Source: MWDV01 sp002070715
GTDB taxonomy: Bacteria > Verrucomicrobiota > Verrucomicrobiia > Limisphaerales > MWDV01
Direction: 5' to 3'
Assembly (NCBI GenBank): GCA_035411585.1
Contig: DAONTI010000022.1
Location: 5,958 to 69,957 of the forward strand
Length of the DNA stretch: 64,000 nt
Shown one piece after another: positions 25,332 to 34,444 of this stretch. The position numbers were made by a program, and so were the translations under genes. Within the stretch, counting starts at the first letter, position 1; each line of letters begins with the position of its first letter. Under the pieces are notes generated by a model. It ran no database searches and was not told the origin of the DNA. It was given only the letters and a program-made list of their open reading frames with translations.

Positions 25332-28163
25332 TTAATCCGGGGTTGTCGGATGGGATGTCTGATACGTTCCGCTGAAGGCGGGGATTGAGGGTTGCACGGT
25401 GCCGGCATTGAGAATGCCGTTGAACAGGAATTTGAAGGTGCCGTGTGATTGAGCGCGGAAGACTATTTCCGGCCCAAAGAGAACCAGCCGCCCCGCCCCC
25501 ACCCGAGCTTCGGCAATGGCGATTCCATTTTGCAGCCACTCCTGACCGAGAGCCCAGCCACTGCGCAACGGCGCGGGTTCGTCGAACCACGCTACCGGCG
25601 TAAAGATTTCGGTGCTGCGAAATACCGGGCTGGAGCGGAGCATCACCACCATCCACTCTTCGGCGCCCCAAGCGAGCGGATGCTCCGGGTTGACACGAAC
25701 GCGGACCAGTGAACCCGGGATGTAATGCTGCGCGCGCGGCAGCGGGATTTCTTTGCCGTGATCGTTCGTGGTGACGAGATGACTGGTCAGCGGGAGGTCA
25801 AAGTGTTTCGCCAAATCCGTTGAACTGCCGATGGTCAGCATGACCCCGCCCGCCTCCAGAAAAGTCCGCAAGGCCGGGGCGGTGCGCTGAACGCTCACTC
25901 CGCCCCACCGGTCCCGCCATTCCGCGGGAATTCCAGCGGGTGGGGGATTCGTCGCTCCCGAAGCCGGCAGAAATGCGCCGGTGACAAATATCAAAACATC
26001 GAATTGATCACGCAGATTGCCCGCATCAAGCCGCGGGGCGAAAACGGTTTCAAACGGAAACTCAAACTGTTCGAGCACCCAACGCGTCCAGCCCGACGGG
26101 ATCGAGCCGCCGTAACGATCCCACAACCCCACGCGCACCGGTGGGAGCGCAACCACGGCCACCGCCGGCTGGCTGCGGATGCCGGTGAAAACGACCGGCA
26201 GGCGCATCACCAACGTTTGAAGCAGCGGCAGGGTGTCCGTCCGGCGGGGCAACCAGAAAGTGCCGGCGGCGAAGCGGTCCGTAGCGTTGGTCCAGGCCCC
26301 AGCGAGCCGGCCCACCGGATGCCCGGCGGCGTGGAGCCGGTTCACGGCGCGAAAAGCATCGTTGGCATCGGCCCGGAACAGGAAACCATCGGCCTCCGCC
26401 GCGTGGTCAATCCGTCCAAACGGCAGGGGTTGAACATCCGCACAAACCGCCAACGGACCGGCCAGATCAGTGAACACGCGGGTGAACTTCACGTTCATTT
26501 GCAAGGCCGGAGTCCACCCAGCCAGATCGTAAGGCGGCGTTGGCGGACCGCCGGGGCAAGGCACGTCGTTGGGGTGATCCTGCGGCTCGAACATATCGAG
26601 CACATGAGCGCGATAGGCCTGGTCGCACCGGATCACAAACGAACCGGCTGGATAGGTGTGGCCGGCATAGGTGAAATCATTGGTGGCCCGGTGCACGCGC
26701 ACCCCGCTCTCAATGAGCATGTTGATGAAACGCGTTGCGGTGCCCAAGTCGGCCTGGTCGCTCGGGACGATATACCCGCGGGCATCGCGTCGCGACGGGT
26801 CACGGAAAAATCGGTCAAACGCGTTGGTGGCTTGCGGTGGCGACGCGGCTTTTTTTGCCGACGCAAATTTGGCGGCAGTCTGGGCTTGCTTCATCGTCGC
26901 TTGCACCTGCTCGATGTGGCTTGGCGAGGGGGTCCAGTGATCCCGCCGGCCCCGCGCGATCGCGTCCCGCCCCATTGCGTAGTGGGTCCACAGCAGTTCC
27001 GTCCGATACCGGGAAGCGTAATCGAGCACCGCGTAATTCGCCGTCACCGAGTAATCCACGGATTGCCGCAAATGCCACGGCTGCGGGGCCACGGGCGCCG
27101 GCAAATCCCCGCGGGGAAGTTGCAACAGGGGATTGAACGGAATCTGGATCGGATTGGGATTGCCGATGGTTTCGGTCAACAGCCCGATCACGTTGTGATA
27201 GTAATTGATGGAGCGCAGCCCGCCGTTCCACCAGGCGGAGAAACGGGCGCCGGAGCGAACGGTTACGCCGGGTTTATCTTCCGCCAGAAACCGATTCATC
27301 ATCACCGCGCCCAATTGCTCCACCCCACTCCGGACCCGCGGATCAATCCGGTAGCTGAAGGGGTCACGGAACGGCGGGGCATACATCACGGTGCCCGGCG
27401 GACTGCTTTGGTGGTGGTCGTAAACGATTTGGGGAAACCAGTCGCGGAACAGGACGCGGCTCAAAGCTTTGCTTTCCGCCTGCGTCAGGGCGAAGAAATC
27501 GCGGTTGTTGTCGTGGCCAATGTATTTCTGGTAGAGCCGCGGCAGGTTGGCGAGCGAACGCCGGGAGGGCTCGGGTTCGCGCATGTACCAGTCCCCGACC
27601 AGGTCCATGCCATCCGGGTTGGCCGGCACGGCGAGCACAATGACGTTTTCCCGAATGCGCCGCGTCTCCGCGTCCTGACGACTGATCAATTGATACACCG
27701 TTTCCACCAACTGAACGGAGCCCAGTGTTTCCGTCGCGTGCAAACCGCCGGAAATCCAGACGATCACCCGCCCCTGATCCGCCAGGACCCGCGCTTGGGC
27801 GTCGCTGAGGTCCTCCGCCAATGCCAGCCGTCGCGCGATGTCCCGATAACGCGCCACCCGCCGCAAATTCCCGGGCGCACTGATCACCGCCATCACCATG
27901 GGACGGCCTTCTTCGGTCACCCCGATGGGAACGACCTTCAGGCAGGTGGATTCGCGATCGAGCTTGTGCCAGTAATTGGTGAGCTGCCGGTAAGTCGGCA
28001 GGTGATAGTCATCGCCCGGGTTGAATCCGAAATGTTGTTGGGGCGTGGTCAACCGTGGCGCGGCCTCCACAATGACAAGCCCCCCGGCCAGCAGCAGGCC
28101 CATTCCCAAACAAGCCAGCCGACGTCGCCAGGCCGGGAAACGGGCGAAACATTTTAATTCCAC
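25332..28163 (-). CDS. Secreted M14-family zinc carboxypeptidase
   Basis: About 943 residues from GTG 28163, which supplies a full signal peptide (RRRLACLGMGLLLAGGLVIVEA). An ATG at 28103 would truncate its basic part. The M14 zinc ligands appear as HATE (in SGGLHATETLG) and the His of YDHHQSS about 120 residues later. The general-base Glu is probably that of LLTETIGNP. The C-terminal 400 residues contain a region resembling class-I glutamine-amidotransferase/ThuA folds (FDVLIFVTGAF and LTIGSSTDLAKHF). It should trim peptides in the periplasm or outside. The substrate is unknown. Confidence 0.9.
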   Translation of the reverse strand: MELKCFARFPAWRRRLACLGMGLLLAGGLVIVEAAPRLTTPQQHFGFNPGDDYHLPTYRQLTNYWHKLDRESTCLKVVPIGVTEEGRPMVMAVISAPGNLRRVARYRDIARRLALAEDLSDAQARVLADQGRVIVWISGGLHATETLGSVQLVETVYQLISRQDAETRRIRENVIVLAVPANPDGMDLVGDWYMREPEPSRRSLANLPRLYQKYIGHDNNRDFFALTQAESKALSRVLFRDWFPQIVYDHHQSSPPGTVMYAPPFRDPFSYRIDPRVRSGVEQLGAVMMNRFLAEDKPGVTVRSGARFSAWWNGGLRSINYYHNVIGLLTETIGNPNPIQIPFNPLLQLPRGDLPAPVAPQPWHLRQSVDYSVTANYAVLDYASRYRTELLWTHYAMGRDAIARGRRDHWTPSPSHIEQVQATMKQAQTAAKFASAKKAASPPQATNAFDRFFRDPSRRDARGYIVPSDQADLGTATRFINMLIESGVRVHRATNDFTYAGHTYPAGSFVIRCDQAYRAHVLDMFEPQDHPNDVPCPGGPPTPPYDLAGWTPALQMNVKFTRVFTDLAGPLAVCADVQPLPFGRIDHAAEADGFLFRADANDAFRAVNRLHAAGHPVGRLAGAWTNATDRFAAGTFWLPRRTDTLPLLQTLVMRLPVVFTGIRSQPAVAVVALPPVRVGLWDRYGGSIPSGWTRWVLEQFEFPFETVFAPRLDAGNLRDQFDVLIFVTGAFLPASGATNPPPAGIPAEWRDRWGGVSVQRTAPALRTFLEAGGVMLTIGSSTDLAKHFDLPLTSHLVTTNDHGKEIPLPRAQHYIPGSLVRVRVNPEHPLAWGAEEWMVVMLRSSPVFRSTEIFTPVAWFDEPAPLRSGWALGQEWLQNGIAIAEARVGAGRLVLFGPEIVFRAQSHGTFKFLFNGILNAGTVQPSIPAFSGTYQTSHPTTPD

Positions 28164-28263
28164 CCGAGCAGTCTGAAAACCGCTTAAGGAAGTGTCAAGA
28201 TACGCGCCGGTTGAGGATTGAAAACAGATAGCCGGATTCCGGGAATTATGACGGGCAATTTTT

Positions 28264-29163
28264 TCAGAGCGCGCCCTCCGCATCGCCGCCAGCCAAGGGC
28301 ACCACGGCAGTCCAGCAGGTCGAGCCAAAGCGACGCTTGAATTGGGCGGCCAGCGTTTTCCCGTGCGCGATGGATTCGACCACGGCAAAAGTGGTCGAGC
28401 CGCTGCCGGACATCAACGTGGCCAAAGCCCCGTGGGCGCGAAGAAATTCCTGATACAGAGCCAGCACGGGATATTTCGCAAAGACCGGAGCTTCCAAGGA
28501 ATTGAAGAGTGCGCCGGCCAGCGGTTCGCTGTCCCCGGCCTGCAATCGTTCAACCAGTTGCCGCGCCCGCCCCGGTTGGCCATTCAAGGCTTGGGGAAAG
28601 CGGGCCAGTTGTTGATAAGCCCACGCAGTGGAGATGCCAAAACCGGGATGCACCAGCAAAAGTCCCCGGCCCCGCAATCCAGGAAAAAAATCCAGCGGTT
28701 CGATATGTTCCCCCCGACCAGTAACCAAGGCCGGCCGGTCTTGCAGAAAAAACGGCACATCCGATCCCAAACGGGCGGCCAGCTCGTGAAGTTGCGGGTC
28801 GGTCAGTGGCCGGTCAAACAGTGCGTTCAATCCGCGTAAAGTGTGGGCGGCATTCCCGCTGCCGCCGCCCAAACCGCCGCCGGGCGGAATCCGTTTTTCC
28901 AGATGCAATCTCAGGCCGGCAGTGATGCCGGTGGCGGCGAGGAAAAGCCGGGCCGCACGACAAACCAAATTGCGGTCATCGGTGGGCAGCCGCGGATCAT
29001 CACAAGTGAACTCTAAACCTTGCGCGGTGGTTTGGCAGGACAACGTATCGTAGAGGGCAACCGGGTGGAAAACGCTTTCCAGTTCGTGAAATCCATCCGC
29101 CCGCCGGCCCAGTATATTGAGCAGCAGATTGATTTTACCCGGGGACTGTTGTTTCAGCGTCAT
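28264..29163 (-). CDS. ispE: 4-diphosphocytidyl-2-C-methyl-D-erythritol kinase
   Basis: GHMP kinase of the non-mevalonate isoprenoid pathway; phosphorylates CDP-ME at the 2-hydroxyl. 299 residues, normal length. Visible motifs are the substrate-binding PGKINLLLNILGRRADGFHE (10-29), the ATP loop PPGGGLGGGSGNAAHTL (about 92-108) and the C-terminal glycine motif LMSGSGSTTFAVV. The ATG directly follows the terminator of the upstream lipoprotein gene, so it probably has its own promoter or depends on readthrough. Confidence 0.96.
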   Translation of the reverse strand: MTLKQQSPGKINLLLNILGRRADGFHELESVFHPVALYDTLSCQTTAQGLEFTCDDPRLPTDDRNLVCRAARLFLAATGITAGLRLHLEKRIPPGGGLGGGSGNAAHTLRGLNALFDRPLTDPQLHELAARLGSDVPFFLQDRPALVTGRGEHIEPLDFFPGLRGRGLLLVHPGFGISTAWAYQQLARFPQALNGQPGRARQLVERLQAGDSEPLAGALFNSLEAPVFAKYPVLALYQEFLRAHGALATLMSGSGSTTFAVVESIAHGKTLAAQFKRRFGSTCWTAVVPLAGGDAEGAL

Positions 29164-29198
29164 TAAACAAAACGCGCCAACACCCCGGTGTTGGCGCG
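29163..29198 (-). terminator. Rho-independent terminator of the TIGR04073 lipoprotein gene
   Basis: On the minus strand a perfect 12-bp stem (CGCGCCAACACC with GGTGTTGGCGCG, 29073 offset aside: 29173-29184 and 29187-29198) with a 2-base loop is followed at once by TTTTGTTTA. It sits about 30 bases past the lipoprotein stop and ends at the ispE start codon. Confidence 0.85.
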
Positions 29199-29230
29199 AA
29201 AGTGCATTGCCGCAACGGGCATGGCGGCTC

Positions 29231-29668
29231 TCAGTCGAAAATCCGGAACCGGCTGTTGGGGAACATGGGCGCGACTTCCCCGCCGCTGAAGCCGAGCGAG
29301 GTGTCAGTGCCGAATCCCGGCACGGCGATCAGACCGGGCTTGAAGTTATCCGGATACACCGGCTCGGGTTCCAAGTAGTTGGTGAACACCGGATCGTAGG
29401 AGGGAAACGGCGAGGTGACAATTTCGTAGAGGCCCACGCCGATGCGGGCCATGGAACGATTGAACCCCCGGACCGCGCCGGTGGTGTAGGCTTGATCCGG
29501 CGAATCAAAGAGCGCCGTTTGTTCCATTTCGCGGCGCATCTCGCCCCACCGGGTGATTTCACCAAAATTGCTCAGGCCGCGGCCCAGTTTGCGTTCCGGT
29601 CCCGCGCACCCGCTGGTCAGTAAACCCGCCACCGTCGCCACTATCAGGAGAGAAAAAGTGTTACGCAT
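29231..29668 (-). CDS. Exosortase-system-associated lipoprotein, TIGR04073 family
   Basis: 145 residues. Lipoprotein signal with lipobox LTSGC, then the family pattern KLGRGLSNFGEITRWGEM...TGAVRGFNRSMARIGVGLYEIVTSPFPSYDPVF. Members are known from Verrucomicrobiota and related groups beside exosortase/PEP-CTERM genes. Their function is not established. No exosortase gene is visible in the window. It is anchored to an envelope membrane. Confidence 0.85.
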   Translation of the reverse strand: MRNTFSLLIVATVAGLLTSGCAGPERKLGRGLSNFGEITRWGEMRREMEQTALFDSPDQAYTTGAVRGFNRSMARIGVGLYEIVTSPFPSYDPVFTNYLEPEPVYPDNFKPGLIAVPGFGTDTSLGFSGGEVAPMFPNSRFRIFD

Positions 29669-29819
29669 ACGTTGTTCGTTTTGCCGGACTCACCCTAGTC
29701 AGTACGCCGCGGTTGTAAAGCGTGTTTTTTACAGTTTTTTTGGCGCGGCAATTTTGGCACGCTTCCCGCCCACCGGAAATCAATTCTTCCGCAGCGCGCC
29801 GGACGCGCCCGCACCGCGG

Positions 29820-30812
29820 CTAGGTCAACTGCTGCCGGTCTTTCCGCGCCCAGTACCAGGAGATGAGAATGCTGATCTCGTAAAGCAGATGCAGGGGAAT
29901 GGCCATGAGGAACATGGTGAACGGATCCCCCGATGGGGTGAGAAACGCGCAGATCACCAGTTCGAGCACCACCCAGTAGGCACGGAAGTTGTTCAATTTT
30001 TGGAAGTCCAGCAATCCCACCTTCACCAGCGCCAGAATCACAATCGGCAGTTCAAAACTCACGCCCATCACCAGCATGAAGATGCACACAAAACTGATGT
30101 AATCCTCAGCGCGCCATTCGTCCGCATAAAAGCCCATCCAGGCGGAAAATTGCACCGTCGCCCCCAGCGCCACCTGCAGCATGATGAAATAACAAAACGC
30201 CATGCCCAGCAAAAACAGGAACGCCCCAATCCCAATCGCCCGCAGGACAAACTCCTTTTCCTTAACCTTCAAGGCGGGCAGCACGAACTGGCCGATGAAA
30301 TAGAGCATGAACGGTAGCGCCAATACCAGCCCGCCGTACAAGGCCAGCTTGATGGCCACCATGAACGCGCTGATGGGACTGTAATTTTTCAGCAGTACGA
30401 ATGAATCCGGATCATCCACGTGCGCGGCGGCCTCGGGCTGCAAGGTCAACACGATTTCGCCGTTGACGGATTTGGGCACCACCAGGAACGCCTGGACGTT
30501 GGTTGCGTCCGCCGGCAGCAGGCCCGCCAGATTAGTGCGGGCGACTTTATTGAGAACGTTCGTTCCCCATTCAATGGCGACGGTGTCCCCGGGATTGGCC
30601 GCTTGCAGGCGCGTCGCCACGCGCAGCGGATAGGTGAGGAACCGGACGAGGTAATTGCCGCCGACGAGGCACATGATCATGGCCACCGCCAGCGAGGTGA
30701 TGACCTTGATCAGGGTCCAACGCAGATCCTCGAGGTGCTCGAGGAACGATTTAACGGGGCCGCCTTCCGCCTCTTCCGTCTCCAGCGGCAGATCCTCGGG
30801 ATCGCTGGCCAT
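29820..30812 (-). CDS. tatC: Twin-arginine translocase subunit TatC
   Basis: Receptor core of the Tat pathway, which exports folded proteins with an RR signal. 330 residues against about 250 usually. The excess is mainly a first periplasmic loop of roughly 90 residues (about 65-155). The SFLEHLEDLRWTLIK start, the FELPIVIL segment and TPSGDPFTMFLMAIPLHLLYEIS are conserved, with six hydrophobic segments. It is encoded right after tatA, about 26 bp apart. A possible Tat substrate in the window is the exported protein at 12.9 kb. Confidence 0.96.
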   Translation of the reverse strand: MASDPEDLPLETEEAEGGPVKSFLEHLEDLRWTLIKVITSLAVAMIMCLVGGNYLVRFLTYPLRVATRLQAANPGDTVAIEWGTNVLNKVARTNLAGLLPADATNVQAFLVVPKSVNGEIVLTLQPEAAAHVDDPDSFVLLKNYSPISAFMVAIKLALYGGLVLALPFMLYFIGQFVLPALKVKEKEFVLRAIGIGAFLFLLGMAFCYFIMLQVALGATVQFSAWMGFYADEWRAEDYISFVCIFMLVMGVSFELPIVILALVKVGLLDFQKLNNFRAYWVVLELVICAFLTPSGDPFTMFLMAIPLHLLYEISILISWYWARKDRQQLT

Positions 30813-30838
30813 CGTGCAGTACCCGGCTGGGACCGTCT

Positions 30839-31108
30839 TCAGTCTTGCGGTGGAGACTGGGACTGGGACTGGGATTCGTTGGCGGGGATTTGCCGAGTCG
30901 TGGAGGCGCGGGGCGGAGGCGGCGGTTCTTCAATGGCGCGTTCGATTTCCTCCTGCACCTCGCGCGAAGCTTTCTTGAATTCCGTAATTCCTTTACCCAA
31001 ACCGCGGGCCAGTTCAGGCAGTTTCTTCGCCCCAAAAAGCAGCAACACCACCGCGAGGATGGCCACGATTTCGGGCCAACCCAGAAAAGCCAGAGTGTAC
31101 ACGTTCAT
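30839..31108 (-). CDS. tatA: Twin-arginine translocase subunit TatA/E
   Basis: 89 residues. A single N-terminal helix (PEIVAILAVVLLLFGAKKLPEL) with the FGxKKLPEL hinge, an amphipathic helix (GLGKGITEFKKASREVQEE) and a Pro/Gln/Ser-rich tail. It forms the Tat pore with TatC. The gene directly precedes tatC. Confidence 0.95.
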   Translation of the reverse strand: MNVYTLAFLGWPEIVAILAVVLLLFGAKKLPELARGLGKGITEFKKASREVQEEIERAIEEPPPPPRASTTRQIPANESQSQSQSPPQD

Positions 31109-31291
31109 GTTTGCAGTCTATTCGTTGTTTGGCCCCCGCCAAGAGGGCCGCTTGGGCGGTCACCACGTCGCGTCATTGTTGCGGCGCGGGCCGGTTTCCC
31201 GGCAATTCACCCTCGCACTCATACCGGGGCAACTTAAACCGGTCGCCCCGGTGAGTAAAGGGACAAAACCCCGCGCGGCCCGATCCGCCGC

Positions 31292-31888
31292 TCACGGAGG
31301 CGTCAGCAACAGAAATTCGCCCCGCCGATTTTTGCGCCAGGCCGCTTCGTTGTGTCCCGGGTCCGCCGGCCGGTCCTCCCCGTAGCTGATGGTCAAGATG
31401 CGTTCCGGCGCCACGCCGTCGGCGATCAAGGTTTCCCGGACCGCTAGCGCCCGCCGCTCGCCCAGGGCCCGGTTGTATTCTTCGGTGCCGCGTTCGTCGC
31501 AGTGCCCTTCGATCTTCACCGCGTGGGAGGGATTGGCCCGTAAGTGAGCCGCCACGATCCCCGTCTTCGACTGCTCGCTGCCTTTCACGACGGAGCTGTC
31601 AAAATCGAAATAGACCGTTTGCGCTTCGAAGAAATCCCGATCTTCCGGCCAGCCTTGGTATTGGTCGGTGCCGGTCGGCGCCCAACCGATTTCCGGATCC
31701 TGCATGGGCGTGCCGCGGCTTCCCGCGTCGGGTTTGAGGATGGCGCCCGCGCCCGGATCTTTGACGGGGCCGACGCGTTGGCCGGCGGGGATAGGCGTAA
31801 TCCGGTTGGGGTTTCTTTTACAGCCGACGAGTGGCAGGGCGAGTACCACTCCGAGAACAACGAGGTTCAGAAATTTTACGCTTTTCAT
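31292..31888 (-). CDS. pal: Peptidoglycan-associated lipoprotein Pal (OmpA family)
   Basis: 198 residues. Lipobox LVGC at the N-terminus, a Pro/Gly-rich linker, then an OmpA-like peptidoglycan-binding domain with VYFDFDSSVV and KIEGHCDERGTEEYNRALGERRA. It tethers the outer membrane to peptidoglycan and works with TolB. The position after tolB completes a tol-pal operon. Confidence 0.95.
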   Translation of the reverse strand: MKSVKFLNLVVLGVVLALPLVGCKRNPNRITPIPAGQRVGPVKDPGAGAILKPDAGSRGTPMQDPEIGWAPTGTDQYQGWPEDRDFFEAQTVYFDFDSSVVKGSEQSKTGIVAAHLRANPSHAVKIEGHCDERGTEEYNRALGERRALAVRETLIADGVAPERILTISYGEDRPADPGHNEAAWRKNRRGEFLLLTPP

Positions 31889-31918
31889 TTTGGTTGTTTG
31901 TTAAACGTTGGGCTTTTT

Positions 31919-33091
31919 TTATCGGGCCCAACCGGGTTGCGAGTTGCTCCCCAAAACACGGGGGACATCCTTAACTTGTTTCGTGGGCACGTCAAGCAAA
32001 GACAACGCGCGGTTTCCCCCCCGCCGGCGGGTGAAGACCACCGTCCGGGAGTTGGGCGCCCAGGACGGATCTTCGCCGCTGACGAGAACGGTTGCCGCGC
32101 CGCCGGAGGCCGGCACGACGCAAAGTTCAAAACCGCCCATCTGCGCCGTGAAGACAATCCACCGGCCGTCCGGCGACCAGTCCGGCTCGGAGGGGTTGGA
32201 GACCCCCTTGGTGGCAATCGGTTGCACTTCCCCGCCGGTGGCGGGGACTTTGCACAACAACCGCCGACCTTTGTTTTTTGTGGCGAAACAAATCCATTGC
32301 CCATCCGGCGACCAGCAGGGCGAGGAATCGTCCTCGCGGGTGCGCGTCAACCGCAGCACATTCCCGCCGTCCGCGTCGCAAACATACAAGTCCGGCGCCC
32401 CGTCCTTGCTCAGGATCAAGGCCACGCGGCGGCCGTCCGGCGAGACGGCGGCGCTGGTGTTCAAACCCGGCTGCCGCGAAATGGCGCGGCGTTGGCCGGT
32501 GCTCAGGTCGTGGCGGAACACGTCCGGATTATCAAATTTGTAGGAGGTATAGTAGAGGACGGACTGGCCGGGCGCCCACGCGGGCGCCGCCACAATGGAT
32601 TGGTCCTGGGTGATCGGTTGGGCGCCAAATCCATCGTAATCACTCACGTAAATCTCGCTGGTCTGGCCGGTGTCCACCTTGAACGCGATACGCGTCTGGG
32701 CAACCCCTTTCTGGCCGGTGACGGCGAGCACGATGTCGTCGGCCAACGCATGAGCCTGCCGCCGCAACGATCCGCCGCTGTAGGTCCGGGAAAAGATCGA
32801 GGCCTTGTTGATGCGATCCACCAACGCGCCCTGGACGCTGCCGCTGTTGCTGCCGGTGACCTCGAATTGCGCCTCCTCCGGGCGACTGAACTTGAAGCCC
32901 GCGACTTCCAAGTCGAACCGCAGCACCGTCGCCACCTCTCCGGAGAAACCGCTGATCGTAATCGGCACGGGTTGGGTCACGCCCGGCAGCCAGGCGTCTT
33001 TGACAATCTTGATTTCCTGGGCCCCCACCGGGCGCAGGCTTAACAGGAGGACGAGGGGGAATAGAAGACCAAGGTGCATGTGATGTTTCAT
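31919..33091 (-). CDS. tolB: Tol-Pal system protein TolB
   Basis: 390 residues from ATG 33091, with a signal peptide (LGLLFPLVLLLSLRPVGA). The N-terminal alpha/beta domain (about 25-150) precedes a six-bladed propeller with WSPDG repeats (CWSPDGQWICFA, DWSPDGRWIVFT). The start overlaps the upstream gene stop as ATGA. It is the periplasmic partner linking Pal to the TolQRA motor. Confidence 0.94.
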   Translation of the reverse strand: MKHHMHLGLLFPLVLLLSLRPVGAQEIKIVKDAWLPGVTQPVPITISGFSGEVATVLRFDLEVAGFKFSRPEEAQFEVTGSNSGSVQGALVDRINKASIFSRTYSGGSLRRQAHALADDIVLAVTGQKGVAQTRIAFKVDTGQTSEIYVSDYDGFGAQPITQDQSIVAAPAWAPGQSVLYYTSYKFDNPDVFRHDLSTGQRRAISRQPGLNTSAAVSPDGRRVALILSKDGAPDLYVCDADGGNVLRLTRTREDDSSPCWSPDGQWICFATKNKGRRLLCKVPATGGEVQPIATKGVSNPSEPDWSPDGRWIVFTAQMGGFELCVVPASGGAATVLVSGEDPSWAPNSRTVVFTRRRGGNRALSLLDVPTKQVKDVPRVLGSNSQPGWAR

Positions 33092-33942
33092 CCGAGCTGA
33101 CGTTTGGCTTTGAGATTGAACTTGATGGTGAACGTGCGTTTTTCCTCGGTGGCGCCCGCCGGAAACGGTGCGACAAACGTCACGCGCTCCAAAGTGCGCC
33201 GCACCGAGGCGTCCACGGCGGTGTTGCCGGATGGCCGGGTGATCCGCGCGTCCAGCACGCGACCGTCGCGCCCGATCGTCACGCTGGCGGTGGTGGTGGC
33301 TTGGTCGTCGTTCACGTCCGCCGGCACAATCCACGCATGCGTATAAACACTTTTCACCACTTGCGCGTAGTTGGCGTAAGCCTGACCGCCCGGGCCGGGT
33401 ATGGAAACCTCGGTGCTGGAAGCGGCGATGTCGGAGATTTGGTTAAGCGCGCCAGCGAAAACTTGTTGGAGACGGCGCCGGGCCTCGGCGTCGGCTTGTT
33501 CCTGCTCGCGTGCTTCCGTTGTGGCGGTGCGGTTTTCGTCGCGGGTGTCTGGCGTGCGCGTGACCAGTTCCGTGCTGATCTTGGGCAGGCGACGGACTGG
33601 TTTATCCGGCACCACGGGCGCGGGTTCCGGTGAGGCCGGCGCGGGGGTGGGACGCGCCACCGGCGGTTGCGGCCGAGGTTGAGGCGCGGGTTGCGGGGCA
33701 GGTGCCGGCGTGGGCGGCGGTGCTGGTTGGACCAGCGGCGCGGGAGGCGGCGGTTTGGCTTCGGGAGTGCCGCCGCCAGAAAACGCCGCGTCCACCAGCG
33801 TGGGCGGAATCACATCCAGCACGGCCAAATCCAGCACTTGTTGGCGGGGCGCGAGAAACGCCGGACCAAACAACAGCACCGCCGCCAGCAAGGCGTGCAG
33901 CCCCACCGAAGCGACGAAACATTTTTTCTGGAGGCGGTCCAT
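33088..33942 (-). CDS. TonB/TolA-like energy-transducing protein
   Basis: 284 residues. One N-terminal helix (FVASVGLHALLAAVLLFGPAFLA), a long Pro/Ala-rich spacer (about 60-125) spanning the periplasm, and a TonB-type C-terminal domain (VTIGRDGRVLDARI...SVRRTLERVTF). Between tolR and tolB it takes the place of TolA, and its C-terminal domain looks TonB-like. It shares one base with the tolR stop (TGATG). Confidence 0.9.
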   Translation of the reverse strand: MDRLQKKCFVASVGLHALLAAVLLFGPAFLAPRQQVLDLAVLDVIPPTLVDAAFSGGGTPEAKPPPPAPLVQPAPPPTPAPAPQPAPQPRPQPPVARPTPAPASPEPAPVVPDKPVRRLPKISTELVTRTPDTRDENRTATTEAREQEQADAEARRRLQQVFAGALNQISDIAASSTEVSIPGPGGQAYANYAQVVKSVYTHAWIVPADVNDDQATTTASVTIGRDGRVLDARITRPSGNTAVDASVRRTLERVTFVAPFPAGATEEKRTFTIKFNLKAKRQLG

Positions 33943-34358
33943 CAGCGTTTGGGTGGCTCGGTGCGCAAAGAAAAACGGGTGATGCCGTTGCGCTGGCAGC
34001 GGTCAACGATTGCCGCCACGTTCGCATAAGCCGTTTTGCCATCGCCCCGGATGTACACCACCAAGTTGGGATTGAAGCGGAAGTCCTGTGCCAACTGGGC
34101 CTCGATTTGATCGAGCCGCGCGGGGCGGCGGTCATACCGGTAAGTGCCCTGCGCGGTGACTTCCACCGTGCGAATGTCGCGCGGGTTGAGCTTGTGATCG
34201 GGCTGGCCCCCTTCGGGCAGCTTGAGATTGATGCTTTGCTCCAGCAACGGCGTGGTAATGATGAAGATGATCAACAACACAAACGCCAGATCAAGCAGCG
34301 GCGTAATGTTGATCTCGCTCAACGTTACCAAATGACTGCGCTGGGAGAATCGTCTCAT
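33942..34358 (-). CDS. tolR: TolR/ExbD biopolymer transport protein
   Basis: 138 residues from ATG 34358. One helix (INITPLLDLAFVLLIIFIIT) with the proton-path Asp and a periplasmic domain ending FSLRTEPPKR. Forms the proton-driven motor with TolQ. Upstream in-frame codons lack a suitable start signal and family similarity. Confidence 0.93.
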   Translation of the reverse strand: MRRFSQRSHLVTLSEINITPLLDLAFVLLIIFIITTPLLEQSINLKLPEGGQPDHKLNPRDIRTVEVTAQGTYRYDRRPARLDQIEAQLAQDFRFNPNLVVYIRGDGKTAYANVAAIVDRCQRNGITRFSLRTEPPKR

Positions 34359-34444
34359 CTTAGCTCCGGGGCCCGGGACCGTCCGCGGTCGGGACAGCGT
34401 CCCGCATCCAAACTTCGGCCGGCCCGTGATCTTTGGCAATGCCC

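Noticed and set aside
26004..28157. Plus-strand open frame of 717 codons across the carboxypeptidase gene
   Set aside because: Antisense to M14 motifs; basic, low-information translation and no ribosome site.
31544..33043. Plus-strand open frame opposite pal and tolB
   Set aside because: Spans two real genes on the other strand and has no family features.
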